Assembly (NCBI RefSeq): GCF_000244915.1
Contig: NZ_CM001442.1
Span: forward strand, 2,170,001-2,234,000
From: Bradyrhizobium sp. WSM471
Lineage (GTDB): Bacteria; Pseudomonadota; Alphaproteobacteria; Rhizobiales; Xanthobacteraceae
DNA length: 64,000 bases
Direction of reading: 5' to 3'
The notes under the pieces were generated by a model that was not told the origin of the DNA, did not search any database, and saw only the letters and a program-made list of their open reading frames with translations. A program made the position numbers and the translations under genes. Of the stretch, positions 24,834 to 34,059 are shown one piece after another; the first letter of the stretch is position 1, and each line of letters starts with the position of its first letter.

Positions 24834-25875
24834 TTACCCGAGCAATCTCTGCACAGGACTAGATCCCCATAACTTCCTCGCGACAGGAAGCGGGGATATC
24901 TGCACGTTGGTCCACCAAGTCCTCTCGTTACCATGTCGGTGCAGCTCGCGGTGGTGGGACCGGCAGAGCGGTACGGTAAATTCGTCACTTACCTTTCGCC
25001 CAAGCGCTCGAGGTTGGGCGAACCTCAGGTGGTGGGGGTCCGATGGCGACTGCTTACAGATCAAGCAGGGTTGCTCTCGAACAAACAAGAGGTGTGCTTT
25101 GCTGCGCTTGCGCGGGGGCTCTTTCGGGAAGGCGAGGGTGGGAGCGGGGTGCCGGGTCTCCACTTCAACTACTTCGCTGTCTACGTCCGCTCTTGCGATG
25201 GGCTCCAGCGGACGAAGTTGATCTGCTGCTGACGAGTCCTGATTGCTGGCGTTTGCTTCGGGAGAGGCCGACGCCTCAAGCCGCGACCGATAGGCGGTCT
25301 CGACGGCAGTTGCGTCCGCTGCCTGAAGAGTGTTTTTGGTCGGTAAGTTGACCTTTGCCCAAGCAAGCAGGTCCTCGCTCAGCGCTAGGGGTTGAAGTTC
25401 GCCTAGCAAGCGCTCCCGCACTTCGGCTGATTGGCACGAATCCAGTGTCGGCGCGCGGTTCAGAACACTTTTTAAGGGTTTACCTTTTGGTCCTTGAGCG
25501 GCTTGTGGCAGAGGTGCCGTTGGAGAAGGGACAACCAGGTCTGGCGCGTCCAGATCGTCCTCGCCGGCAATGCGGACCAGGGTAAAAAGGGCATACCGAC
25601 GAGCATATGTGAGCGCCGCGCCCATTCGATGGGGCGCGTCGGTCTCCTTGCTCGCGCGGACAGTCCAACGATATCCACTCGCCGGAGGAATGCGCGAGCA
25701 TGGTCGTCAGGTGGATCTGGCCGGTATCAGCTTCGATGCGCGTGGTTTGGATTGTTGCGATCTCCTGCTGGCTGAGGGTCTTGCGGACGATATCCAGCCC
25801 GCTCGCGAGCGAGGCGTAGCGGAACGTTCGATCCGATTCCCGAGGGAAGGGGGACTGAATGACGGCGGTGAGCCT
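24834..25875 (-). pseudogene. Second ERF-HNH gene, truncated and frameshifted
   Basis: The frame from 25625 to 24834 encodes 263 residues very like the ERF gene at 19214, including [14 protein letters not shown], the linker and the Cys/His end ([34 protein letters not shown]). Upstream, [13 protein letters not shown] continues in another frame, so a frameshift near 25640 splits the gene, and homology stops near 25875 where unrelated sequence begins. The 3' part could still be translated as a free HNH-like protein from 25625. No YqaJ neighbour remains. Confidence 0.8.
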
Positions 25876-26045
25876 TTCGTCCGACCGCTACTTTAAGCGA
25901 GGCTTCGCTTCCTGGCTTTTCTTCCCCGCATCTCCGATCGATTGAAGATGCGCTACTCAATCTGATTGAGTTGAACCAGACCTTCGGTCTAGCAGGTTTG
26001 GAACGTGAGCAGGAAGTTCGCCAGAGATCAGAAGCCCTGCTCGAT

Positions 26046-26573
26046 TCATCGTCTATGCATCTTGGTCGCAAGAAACTTGAACAGCGAAGGCTTCGTGTCG
26101 GCGGGCAATGGCGGAGGCATGTAGTTGTCGCCGACCACGTCGACCAAACTCCGCATGCCATCGGACCAACCGAGTAGCTCAATCGTTGAGCGGCAATCGA
26201 GGCGTTTATCCTGAGCCCATCCCTCCATGAGGTCAGCTAATCCGGATAGTTCTTCGCCCGAAAGCGTAGCCAAATGAGAGACGGATGGCGTCGCGTAATA
26301 GTGTCGTATGGCTTCGGCCTCAGACGTGCTGATTGTCCGCTTGATTTCGGCTCGACCGACGACCGAACTCAGAATGTCACCAGAGAGTCGCCACTGCCTT
26401 CTTCTTCTAACCACCCGATGAAATTCGCTGCCGCGTGCGAGGAAGTGATCCATCTGATCGAGGAAGCCTTGCTTGCACTCGCGATGCGCGAAAGGGAATG
26501 CCGCGACCAAGCACGCGTATTGCCTCGCGCAGTCGAGTATTGTCTCATCAGTATCGAGAGCTGAACCTGGCAT
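26046..26573 (-). CDS. Hypothetical protein of 175 residues
   Basis: I do not recognise this protein. It is mostly helical and charged (EFHRVVRRRRQWRLSG, LSGEELSGLADLMEGWAQ, WSDGMRSLVDVVGDN) with no signal peptide or membrane segment. It starts with ATG but lacks a good ribosome site. It lies alone after the decayed ERF copy. Codon phase looks normal, so it is probably real. Confidence 0.5.
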   Translation of the reverse strand: MPGSALDTDETILDCARQYACLVAAFPFAHRECKQGFLDQMDHFLARGSEFHRVVRRRRQWRLSGDILSSVVGRAEIKRTISTSEAEAIRHYYATPSVSHLATLSGEELSGLADLMEGWAQDKRLDCRSTIELLGWSDGMRSLVDVVGDNYMPPPLPADTKPSLFKFLATKMHRR

Positions 26574-26960
26574 CGTTATGCTCGAATCGAAAACAGCTCT
26601 TGTGGAATTGTGGCTAGTGAGCTGGCATAAGAGATGGTCGGTCCCCTCTTATTTTCTAGGGACGGCCTTGCCTAAATTGCAGTGGGACGGCCCCCGCTCT
26701 GGGGGAAGGCGAGGGCCGCATTGTTGCTCCGACCAGGGGGCGGCTCGGAACGGCTTGGCGATGCTGGATGGGCCCTGTTGTTCCTTAAAACCGAAAGTTT
26801 TCCTCAGTTCAGGGGCGCGTCATTGAGGTCTCTCCCTCCGTGCTGCCTCGCTAGTCCGCCAGATCTTGCAGATGCACATTCCTATGCTGGCAGCAAAAGG
26901 GGACTGGCAACAAACCTTCGATCCAAGCGTTAGGTTCGCTCGTTCCTAATCGAGGTCAGA
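26574..26960. other. Intergenic stretch with no gene seen
   Basis: No open frame here looks coding. It precedes the membrane coiled-coil gene at 26961 and should hold its promoter. Confidence 0.5.
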
Positions 26961-27365
26961 ATGGAAGACTCCCAAGCTCCGGCCCGCGTGCGTCAATCGG
27001 CACTTCCGTGGGTGATCGTTGCTCTCGTGGTGTTCGCGGGCGTCGCAAGCGTTATTTGGATGAACAACAGGATTGAGGCGCTCGAAGCCGCGAATGCGCC
27101 CCATCAGGTGCTGAACGGTGACGAGACGCAGCACACCCTAGCGGCCCTCCAACAAAGTTTGAACGACATTAAGAACGGTCAAACGACGTTGGCCGACCAA
27201 GTGAGCCAGCTTCAACGCCGGATTGCCGCAGAACAAGGAGAACGCAAACTTCTCTCCGATCAGCTCGGTTCGATCAGCGGTCGGGTAGATGCTCTCTCTT
27301 CGTCGAATGCCGAGGCAAATACCAGTCCACAGCAACCTCAAAGGAACAGACGAAGCAAACATTAG
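26961..27365 (+). CDS. Membrane-anchored coiled-coil protein
   Basis: The 134-residue product has one transmembrane helix at about residues 15-34 (LPWVIVALVVFAGVASVIW), then a coiled coil to about 115 with heptads such as LQQSLNDIKNGQTTLADQVS, and a basic tail (QPQRNRRSKH). The topology suggests a periplasmic coiled coil on an inner-membrane anchor. No enzymatic motif is present and the role is unknown. Confidence 0.8.
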   Translation: MEDSQAPARVRQSALPWVIVALVVFAGVASVIWMNNRIEALEAANAPHQVLNGDETQHTLAALQQSLNDIKNGQTTLADQVSQLQRRIAAEQGERKLLSDQLGSISGRVDALSSSNAEANTSPQQPQRNRRSKH

Positions 27366-27490
27366 GCGAGTAAATGCTATCGACCGGCCGGTTGACGAAA
27401 CAGACATCAAAGTGGGTCAGCCTTTGCACGGTAGCGGTCGGGCAAGTCTTCGCCACCGACAGGCCTGGCTGCTTTCCATAGCATCGGTGG

Positions 27491-27802
27491 TCATGGCGAA
27501 AGTCCGACGCACCCTCTTAGGGCCATCCATACGCGGGTCCGTACAGAAATAAAGGCCCCCCAGAGTTTCGCGAACCACGGCATCATCAAAAGCTTCGGCT
27601 TGACGATTTGGAAAAGCCGCTCGACCAGCAGAAGGCTGAGCGCATAGCAGACGACGATCATCGCCGTGCCGGCGATCCAGTGGCCCTTTCCCGCCACGGC
27701 CACCGCGACAAGCTTCAGAGGTTCGACCGTCGCCGTCGGAAGCGCCAGCAGAAACAGCGAGGGATAAGGTCCGAGTCGCTCGATCGACCGTCTCAAGCTC
27801 AT
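27491..27802 (-). CDS. Small inner-membrane protein
   Basis: This 103-residue protein starts at the ATG at 27802, which has CAGGAG six bases before it. It contains two hydrophobic helices (YPSLFLLALPTATVEPLKL and WIAGTAMIVVCYALSLLLVE) and a basic end (VERLFQIVKPKLLMMPWF). The longer frame to 28012 has no start signal and covers the end of the neighbouring gene. It is probably a conserved rhizobial membrane protein of unknown role. Confidence 0.75.
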   Translation of the reverse strand: MSLRRSIERLGPYPSLFLLALPTATVEPLKLVAVAVAGKGHWIAGTAMIVVCYALSLLLVERLFQIVKPKLLMMPWFAKLWGAFISVRTRVWMALRGCVGLSP

Positions 27803-27836
27803 GGAAGGCTCCTGAGCGAGAACCGCCGTGACCCGC

Positions 27837-28208
27837 CTATTGTTCCCTGCTACGGAACATCTGGCGATTATTCTGGTGAAGCACTTGCGCCAGACTGCAT
27901 TGCCTGTGTCGTCGGCCACCACCAAGGGCGACTGCGCGGTCAGGGCTACGCCCAAGCAGGTGGATCGCTCTGATAGTTGAGAAGATCCAGCAGAATATAG
28001 CGAGCGGGACAATCAACATATCAATCGCATTGACCCAGCCGTAGCTCTGATGGCGAAATATCAGATCGGCTATGAGAGCAGATGCTGGCATCGACAGTAG
28101 GAGCCCGGACAGCAGGCTGTATCTACCGCGCGGGTTAGACGTCGAATTTCGGGCAGATTGATTCCGAAGAATCACATTTAATTCTTGTGATTGGTTGTCG
28201 TTCGACAT
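27837..28208 (-). CDS. Putative small membrane protein, end possibly frameshifted
   Basis: The 123-residue frame has two hydrophobic segments (YSLLSGLLLSMPASALIADL and AIDMLIVPLAIFCWIFSTI) behind a polar N-terminus. The last 35 residues are Arg/Gln-rich and do not resemble a membrane protein tail, so the original stop may have been lost. It lies upstream of 27491-27802 on the same strand and could share its transcript. Confidence 0.5.
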   Translation of the reverse strand: MSNDNQSQELNVILRNQSARNSTSNPRGRYSLLSGLLLSMPASALIADLIFRHQSYGWVNAIDMLIVPLAIFCWIFSTIRAIHLLGRSPDRAVALGGGRRHRQCSLAQVLHQNNRQMFRSREQ

Positions 28209-28713
28209 TCTATCGGGCGCAGATGCGACCGAATGAGGAGCTTTCCTCCACGGAACAGCCCAATCTTGGTAATCTGCTGATCGATGCTGGACGTAAACTT
28301 GTTGCGGCGCTAAAGGACCGGAGTATTGGCCGTCGGCTTGGTGACATTAACGAGACTAATCGATGCGCGTGCCATGATGGACTCCTATTGTGATCAATGG
28401 AGCGGCCGTCCTCTAAACTTGCACTCTGGGCAACGGTGATACCGGAGCGAATACCCGAAGCCCGGCTATCAGCTTGAAATATCCGAACTTTCTCGTGGTG
28501 AAAGATCGCGCGATGGAAGCACGGTAATGTCAGCTCAGGTGACTAATCGGACTTTCCCGCTCTCGGTGGTCGCCGTTGAACTACCCGCAGCGGACGACCG
28601 CTCTTCAGCAAAATGCTGCCAGGCTGATCTCCGAATTGCGAGAGCATCGGTCATCGGCCCGAATACAAAGAGCTTTACCTGCTTTCATGCTCTCCTTAAG
28701 GTAGCAGCGGGTC
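28209..28713. other. Intergenic stretch, one minimal ORF possible
   Basis: No convincing gene. A 21-codon minus-strand frame (MARASISLVNVTKPTANTPVL) behind AGGAG at about 28312-28377 has a good ribosome site but is too short to judge. The rest probably holds the promoter of 28714. Confidence 0.4.
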
Positions 28714-29664
28714 TTGGGAGCAAAACCGGTGCGGGGTAAACCTGTTTTCGTTCTAGGTAGCTGCCTTTTTGGGTTTGGCTGCGTAGCGACGCCGGCGATG
28801 GCGCCTGACCTTACGCTGCCGATCAAGGCAATCACTCTGCATGCAACGTGTGAGCTAAGAGACGCTCTGCATTCCTTCGAACGTGTCCCCCCTGGCACAC
28901 GACTTCCGCCCGATTTTCCGCAGCATTGGAGCATGTCGATCCAGCTGACTCCCAAAGTCGATACGGATTTAAACGCTCGCATCGGTCTCACCGGCACCAC
29001 CAAATTTCCTGGCACGGCGGTCAATCACTTCAACACGTTTGCTGTTGGCGCAAGTCCCGGCGCAGGCATCGATATCAAGACCTGGAAGAACGGCGCTGTT
29101 ACGTACTACGTGGCTGGCAGAGATCTTCTGAACGAGAAGATCCACTACGATTGTGATAATGCCAGGACCACTCCGCATGCGCTTGCCCAAGATTTTGGAA
29201 TTCAGGAGTGGCTGCAGCGTCTCATTGATTCTACAAACCAGCCGGAGTTGGCCGGAGCGGTTAGTTTCGATAAACCAACCTTTGCAGCACAGATCGTCGT
29301 CCGCCTGGATGGCTCGGGCAATTTCACGTACAACTTCCCGCTAGGCACAAACTTTGTAAACGCCGGTGGTTGGTACGAAGTCGATGAAACGCTGTCTATA
29401 ACCTTCACGCAGGACCCGAAGCCAGCTCCGAACATCGTCCAGTTCCCAGCGTTCACAAAGCAGAAGGTCTCGGAAGCATCTCCCGAAAAGAACTTCATTA
29501 GATTCCGAGAAGACGGGCAGCCCCGCATAAGGCCACCAGCTCGCGTGCGACGTACTCCGTCCGGGGCGCCTGCAGCGCCGCAAGGGGTATCGCCGGAGGC
29601 TAAGGAAAGACTGGATCGGCAGCAAAATGAGCAGACGATACGAAATCTTCAATTCAATCGTTAG
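28714..29664 (+). CDS. Exported hypothetical protein
   Basis: The 316-residue frame opens at a TTG and begins with a hydrophobic export signal (VFVLGSCLFGFGCVATPAMA). The mature part is beta-rich (GAVTYYVAGRDLL, GNFTYNFPLGTNF, WYEVDETLSITFTQD) and ends in a Pro/Arg-rich, Gln-rich tail. No family recognised. It is followed after eight bases by 29673-29909, so the two are probably cotranscribed. An envelope location is likely. Confidence 0.75.
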   Translation: MGAKPVRGKPVFVLGSCLFGFGCVATPAMAPDLTLPIKAITLHATCELRDALHSFERVPPGTRLPPDFPQHWSMSIQLTPKVDTDLNARIGLTGTTKFPGTAVNHFNTFAVGASPGAGIDIKTWKNGAVTYYVAGRDLLNEKIHYDCDNARTTPHALAQDFGIQEWLQRLIDSTNQPELAGAVSFDKPTFAAQIVVRLDGSGNFTYNFPLGTNFVNAGGWYEVDETLSITFTQDPKPAPNIVQFPAFTKQKVSEASPEKNFIRFREDGQPRIRPPARVRRTPSGAPAAPQGVSPEAKERLDRQQNEQTIRNLQFNR

Positions 29665-29672
29665 GTCCCGCT

Positions 29673-29909
29673 ATGAAGTTCATTTTGCTTCTCGCATTCT
29701 TCGTGTCACCCGATGGAAAGACGTTCTTGTTGCAAAGCACGTCGAGCATGGAGTTTGACAACAAGTTGGCGTGTGAAAGTGCCGGTGTGGGCATTTGGGA
29801 CACTTTCAAAGCCAGCAATGTTAATGCTGTGAAAATAGTAGCTTGGTGCATGCCGTCAGACGCTAAGCAACCATTGGACATTCACAGGCTCGAAAACGTC
29901 GGGAAGTAA
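29673..29909 (+). CDS. Small hypothetical protein downstream of the exported protein
   Basis: The 78-residue product starts MKFILLLAFFVSPDGKTFLL, a short hydrophobic stretch that may act as a signal. It has two cysteines (LACESAG, AWCMPSDA) that could pair outside the cytoplasm. It begins eight bases after its neighbour. The family is not recognised. Confidence 0.7.
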   Translation: MKFILLLAFFVSPDGKTFLLQSTSSMEFDNKLACESAGVGIWDTFKASNVNAVKIVAWCMPSDAKQPLDIHRLENVGK

Positions 29910-30070
29910 GTCGCCGACAGCGCTAATAGCCGCTTCGGACCATTACTTCCGTTGACGCGGTGCCGCTGAATGTCCGTTATATAGGGCAGACGGGATTGTT
30001 TCAGTCGGTCGCCCGATCGACGCTATGATGCAACTTCTACATCAACCTGCCCAGCCGTCCCAGGGCAGCG

Positions 30071-31492
30071 TTAAGCCGCAGAAGCATCCCCTTCCGAAAA
30101 GTCAGCAGTGCGCTCAGTCAACTGATCTCGGATTGAACGCGGCACCTGGCGGTGAGCTTTCGCCCTCGGATATTTCATTTCGAGAATTGGTTCAGCACGT
30201 TGGTGCAGATTTTTATGTTCGATCAAGTTATCGAAACTGAGACGTCCCACATTATCGATGAACGTCTCAGCCGGCGTATTCTCAGCATAGATCAAAGAAT
30301 GATCGTCAAGCTCAATATGATAGTAGGTGAACGTGTGCGGCACGTCCGTTTCGCGCAAAACGGATGTTTCATTCACAAGAGCGCCCGCCTGTAACAGCAC
30401 ATCATTGATAAAAATGGCATGATCGGGCGAAAGTAAAAGGTCACGGGAAGGGACATTGTCGGAAATCGCGCCGGCCTTGATCCGAACAGGAAATGCTCGC
30501 AGTGGTTCGGCGAACAGCTTGGATACTGTGCGTCGGCCAAGCCATCTGACGGTGCATTCGCGCCCATCGACCGTGACTACCACATCGCCGACCTTAAGGT
30601 TTTGGATCGGCACCTCACCCTCGGAAGTCAAAATCAGCGTGCCGTGCCAGAAACAAGGAATTTCAGACTCCAGCGTTGCAACGGACTGGTGAGTAATGCC
30701 GTTGCCGTCGGTGTAGGTCTCTAAGATTTCTCCTCGACCACTAACCGAAGTGGGAAGTGTGTACTGACCGGGACCGCTACCGGATGCCGGATCGTTGTAC
30801 GGCGTGTAGACACCATCACTATATATAAACCCTTGGCTGGGTCCTTGATTGCCCGCCACCCCTACAATCAAGCCAGAATCGCTGATGCCCTTGGGCTGAA
30901 AGACATCGAATCCCGGAGGATTGGGAAGTGTGGTGAAGACACCCCCATTGTAGATGAACGCGTGAGCAACGCCGTTGTCGTCTGTGTAGATTCCCGTGAT
31001 ATCGCCGGAGTCGTTGACAGCGGTAGGTAGCGTGTATTGCCCGGGTTCAGATCCCGCCGAAGGATCATTGAACGCAGTGTATACGCCGTTGCTATAGATG
31101 AAACCTTGGCTGGGTGCTTGATTTCCTGCAACGCCGACAATGACGCCTGCGTTGTTGATGCCATTCGGTTGGAAGGCGCTGTAACCGGAAGGATTGGGCA
31201 GTGTTTCGAACGTGCTTCCGCTGTAGAGAAATGCGTGACCAATACCGTCGCCGCCGAAATAGATCCCCGTGATATCGCCGAGATCATTGATTGCTGTCGG
31301 GTCTGTATACTGATTAGCCCCAGTTCCTGCCGATGGATCATTGAACAGCGTGTAGATGCCATCGCGATACACAAACCCCTGACTGGGACCTTGATTGCCG
31401 GCCACGCCAACGATCACGCCTGAATCGTTAATGCCGTTCGGTTGAAAGACGTTGTAACCCGGCGGACCAGGAAACTCAGTGTATTGTGTCAT
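30071..31492 (-). CDS. HAF-like repeat protein with C-terminal Hint (Hedgehog/intein-like) domain
   Basis: The first 285 of 473 residues are three near-identical repeats of about 87 residues, each with two HAF-like beta units (GINDSGVIVGVAGNQGPSQG and ITGIY..DNGVAHAFIY). From about 288 a Hint_2 domain follows: it starts with the expected nucleophilic Cys (PCFWHGTLILT), then GEVPIQNLKVGDVVVT, RWLGRRTVSK and LLLSPDHAIFINDVLLQAGA. Hint domains can self-cleave; in bacterial secreted proteins they may release the N-terminal part. No signal peptide is seen, so export, if it occurs, would use a route such as the type I system. A GAGGGG site precedes the ATG. Confidence 0.88.
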   Translation of the reverse strand: MTQYTEFPGPPGYNVFQPNGINDSGVIVGVAGNQGPSQGFVYRDGIYTLFNDPSAGTGANQYTDPTAINDLGDITGIYFGGDGIGHAFLYSGSTFETLPNPSGYSAFQPNGINNAGVIVGVAGNQAPSQGFIYSNGVYTAFNDPSAGSEPGQYTLPTAVNDSGDITGIYTDDNGVAHAFIYNGGVFTTLPNPPGFDVFQPKGISDSGLIVGVAGNQGPSQGFIYSDGVYTPYNDPASGSGPGQYTLPTSVSGRGEILETYTDGNGITHQSVATLESEIPCFWHGTLILTSEGEVPIQNLKVGDVVVTVDGRECTVRWLGRRTVSKLFAEPLRAFPVRIKAGAISDNVPSRDLLLSPDHAIFINDVLLQAGALVNETSVLRETDVPHTFTYYHIELDDHSLIYAENTPAETFIDNVGRLSFDNLIEHKNLHQRAEPILEMKYPRAKAHRQVPRSIRDQLTERTADFSEGDASAA

Positions 31493-31581
31493 CTAAGCGT
31501 GCCCCTCTTGCTGGACAGTTGCTACCAAGCGATTGCCCCGTGTGCGCCACCCGCGCGCGGTGTGGGATAGCATGTCTTGCA

Positions 31582-32055
31582 TCAAGGGCAAGTAGGACCC
31601 GACAAAGCGTAATAGTTCCGAGTCAGCGATAATCGTTCCCCGACCTGAGGAAATTCGATCGTCACCGAGCCATTTCCATCGCAGCTCAGACTAATCCGAC
31701 GCTCACCCAAAGTTTCGATGTTGGTTTCCCTACCGCAGTCCTGCAAGACGGTTCCAGTAGCGGCATTGCCGCCCTCGATCTTCTTACGAACGAACGCTGC
31801 GAATAACTTTCCGCATCTGAACCAAACTTCGAGCGATGAGCCGTCTGCTCGCGTACAAATGCGCCTGTCCAGATTTTCGACAGGAGCCAGAGGTTGGAGT
31901 GTTTCGATATTGCTGGCACAAGCGCCGGCCATGATAGGAACAGCATCCATTACCGACATGCGTGCCTTAAGACCAAACACCTCCCAATCGCCGGCGGATG
32001 CTTCTTGAACAGTCAGAAGGATAAGTGGGAGAGCAAGAAACTTGATTGGTGACAC
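31582..32055 (-). CDS. Exported hypothetical protein with cysteines
   Basis: This 157-residue protein has a clear signal peptide (FLALPLILLTVQEASA) and a mature domain starting GDWEVFGLKARM. Seven or so cysteines (ACASNIET, RRICTRADG, WFRCGKLF, LQDCGRE, SLSCDGNG, GPTCP) suggest disulphides in the periplasm. No family recognised. It lies upstream of the Hint gene on the same strand with 89 bases between. Confidence 0.8.
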   Translation of the reverse strand: MSPIKFLALPLILLTVQEASAGDWEVFGLKARMSVMDAVPIMAGACASNIETLQPLAPVENLDRRICTRADGSSLEVWFRCGKLFAAFVRKKIEGGNAATGTVLQDCGRETNIETLGERRISLSCDGNGSVTIEFPQVGERLSLTRNYYALSGPTCP

Positions 32056-32266
32056 TGCAAAGTTCCCGTGAAGTCAAGATAACATCGTTACGCCGAGCGT
32101 TAAGGCGCGTTGGTGTCTAACACATACCTTCGACTGGCACCGCTCTGCGATGTCGTAAGCGAGGACATACTCGATGCCGTGCTTTCAACTCGCGTGACGC
32201 CCCATAGGGAACTGCCAGGTTTTCCCGGCGTTGTAGAGAGCGGGTTGGAGCGAGCAGAGCAATTTT

Positions 32267-32485
32267 ATGCAGAACTTTGCCAATGCGGCCTTTTCGCCCG
32301 ATGTGATTGAGGTGATGACCTCCGCTCTGAAGGCGGCAGTAGCGACCTTGCCGGAGCCTGTGCAATCGCTTCATGTCAATCTTCTTGCAGAATCTATCCT
32401 GCGTACCGCAGGTGGAGGTGAACGCGAAGCCGCCGCCTTGCAAAGGATAGCGCTCATAGAGCTGCAACTGGCTTGCAGAGAGTAA
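32267..32485 (+). CDS. Small hypothetical protein
   Basis: The 72-residue product is a simple helical protein (FSPDVIEVMTSALKAAVATL, NLLAESILRTAGGGERE) resembling the many small conserved rhizobial proteins of unknown role. Length and composition are consistent with an intact gene. The ATG has a short GAGCAGAG stretch upstream. Confidence 0.6.
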   Translation: MQNFANAAFSPDVIEVMTSALKAAVATLPEPVQSLHVNLLAESILRTAGGGEREAAALQRIALIELQLACRE

Positions 32486-32788
32486 GCGCGGCAAAGGAAT
32501 CTGGCAGGACCTCTACGTCAGAAAAAGCAAGGGGTAGCTGACATCTCGTCTGATCCGATGTCGTTCAAGATGCGCAGGACGTTATCAAATCGGCTCCTAG
32601 AATGACGAGAAGTCGCAGGCAGGATCGGCGCCGCGGCCATCATCTGCCGAGTCTTCCCCGTCCGGCACGAATCAGATTCTCTGCGCTTTAGGGAGTGGGG
32701 GGAGACGATGAAGCTTATTTTCAGCGATGGTGGCGGGGCCGCTCCATCACGGGGCTGCGAGCTTGTTTGCGGCCAATGAGATACTTGG

Positions 32789-32980
32789 GTGACCATGTCA
32801 GGATGGGAAGACGAACTCGAACGCTGGCTGATGCCGTTCTTGGACCAGCTGGGTCACAAGCGCATCAAAAAAGTTAGTGTCGAGATTGCACTATCGATCA
32901 AAGGCAAGGGCTTTTATCTGAGGCGACTGACTGCGAAGCAACACGGCAACACACACGTTGCCGCAGTCCCTGGCCCTTAG
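32789..32980 (+). pseudogene. Remnant of an IS701-type transposase N-terminus
   Basis: The frame begins WEDELERWLMPFLDQLGHK, close to the first residues of IS701-family DDE transposases (WEDEL..WL.PFL..LGHK). Similarity ends after about 25 residues and the frame then stops at 63 codons. No inverted repeats or target duplications are visible, so this is a relic of an insertion sequence. Confidence 0.7.
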
Positions 32981-33310
32981 CCGAGCACCAGCGCGAAAGA
33001 GTGGGCCCGGAAAAAGACTGCCGACCAAGCGCGGCCGAGACCGTAACATGAGATCCACGAAGAGGAGTCTTAGCTGAGTTTGATTCTTCAGAACGCATGG
33101 AGCGAGCCAAAGGTGCGACCGGGAACCATCGATGGGACATTGGGGACAAAGACGCAGGAACGACAACAGCGGTGCTTCAGTTCGACGACTCATATAACTT
33201 CCAGGCAAGTCCCGCTCCGGGCGGGTCGACGACGCCCCGCCGGGCGGCACTTTTCACACGCCCCAGACCGCCCGGCGCGGCTCCTCAACGGCAGCCGGGC
33301 GCCCGGGTGG

Positions 33311-33411
33311 GCGCTAAACGCCCGCCGGTTTAGGTTTTCGGAACCTGCCGAACACGAGTGGCTGTAGCGCTGCTCCCTATCCATCCGCGGGCGCTGACGC
33401 CCGCCGGCTAC
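33311..33411. repeat. Two GC-rich hairpin repeats about 75 bp apart
   Basis: GGGCG-CTAAA-CGCCCGCCGG near 33311 and GGGCG-CTGA-CGCCCGCCGG near 33388 are related 5-bp stem hairpins with the same 3' extension. They lie in a gene-free GC-rich stretch (32981-33421) between two transposase relics. They look like dispersed hairpin repeats; no T-run follows to make them terminators. Confidence 0.55.
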
Positions 33412-33421
33412 CTAGATCTGG

Positions 33422-33625
33422 TTCCGTGGCGCTGAACACCGGGCCACCATCGCCTCTCTGGGCGAAACCTGTAAGCTGGATGAGGTCGATCCGCCTGCCT
33501 ACCTGACCGCCCCCCGCACCAGGATCGTCAACGGCCATCCAAATAGCGACATCGATCAGCTGCTTGCGTGGTCCTATTGCCGTCCGGACTTCAAAGCGGG
33601 TGGCCTGAGGACAGCGCTTACATGA
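33422..33625 (+). pseudogene. C-terminal fragment of an IS66-family transposase
   Basis: The translated 67 codons read ATIASLGETCKLDEVDPPAY, RIVNGHPNSDIDQLLAWSY, matching the conserved end of IS66 TnpC proteins, where the line normally ends in LLPW. Everything upstream of the fragment is missing. It lies 16 bases from the end of the broken Hint gene, so IS66 activity may have caused that truncation. Confidence 0.75.
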
Positions 33626-33641
33626 ATTGGATTGCGGGATA

Positions 33642-34016
33642 TCACTGAGAGCAGCAGCTTACGCGGCCATTCACAAGTGCGCCTGCTTGGATAAGAACAT
33701 CGTCAACAAGTAACGCGTGATCTGGTGAGACGAGCAGGTCACGCCACGGCATATTTGGACCGAGAGCGCCGGCCTTGACGCGGATCGGAAGAGCGCGTTC
33801 CTTGTCGCCGAATACTGTGGACACAGTCTGCCGTCCAATCCAGCTGATAGGCATGATCTGCCCGTCGCTGCAGAGCACCATGTCGCCGCGTTTCAGACTC
33901 TCGACGGCGACTTCGCCAGACCGTGGCCATTTTGTCTGGCCGATGACGGTGGGCGGTGTGGTGGGGCTGAAGCTAGACGCAAAGACGCTCTTTTTGCACC
34001 CCTTGGATTCGGCCAT
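33642..34016 (-). pseudogene. Truncated Hint-domain gene
   Basis: The frame encodes 124 residues with the centre of a Hint_2 domain (GEVAVESLKRGDMVL, ISWIGRQTVSTVFGD, RDLLVSPDHALLVDDVL, IQAGALVNG), closely resembling 30071-31492. The start of the domain, including the Cys nucleophile, is replaced by unrelated sequence, and the C-terminus ends abruptly (RVSCCSQ) beside the IS66 fragment. It cannot be an active Hint domain. It may be a remnant of the same gene family. Confidence 0.75.
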
Positions 34017-34059
34017 ACTGCATCAGTTAATTCTGGTTTAAATTTTTGAGTGGGAGTAA

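Noticed and set aside
32789..33625. Intact insertion sequence
   Set aside because: Only fragments of two different transposase families are seen, with no terminal inverted repeats or complete transposase.
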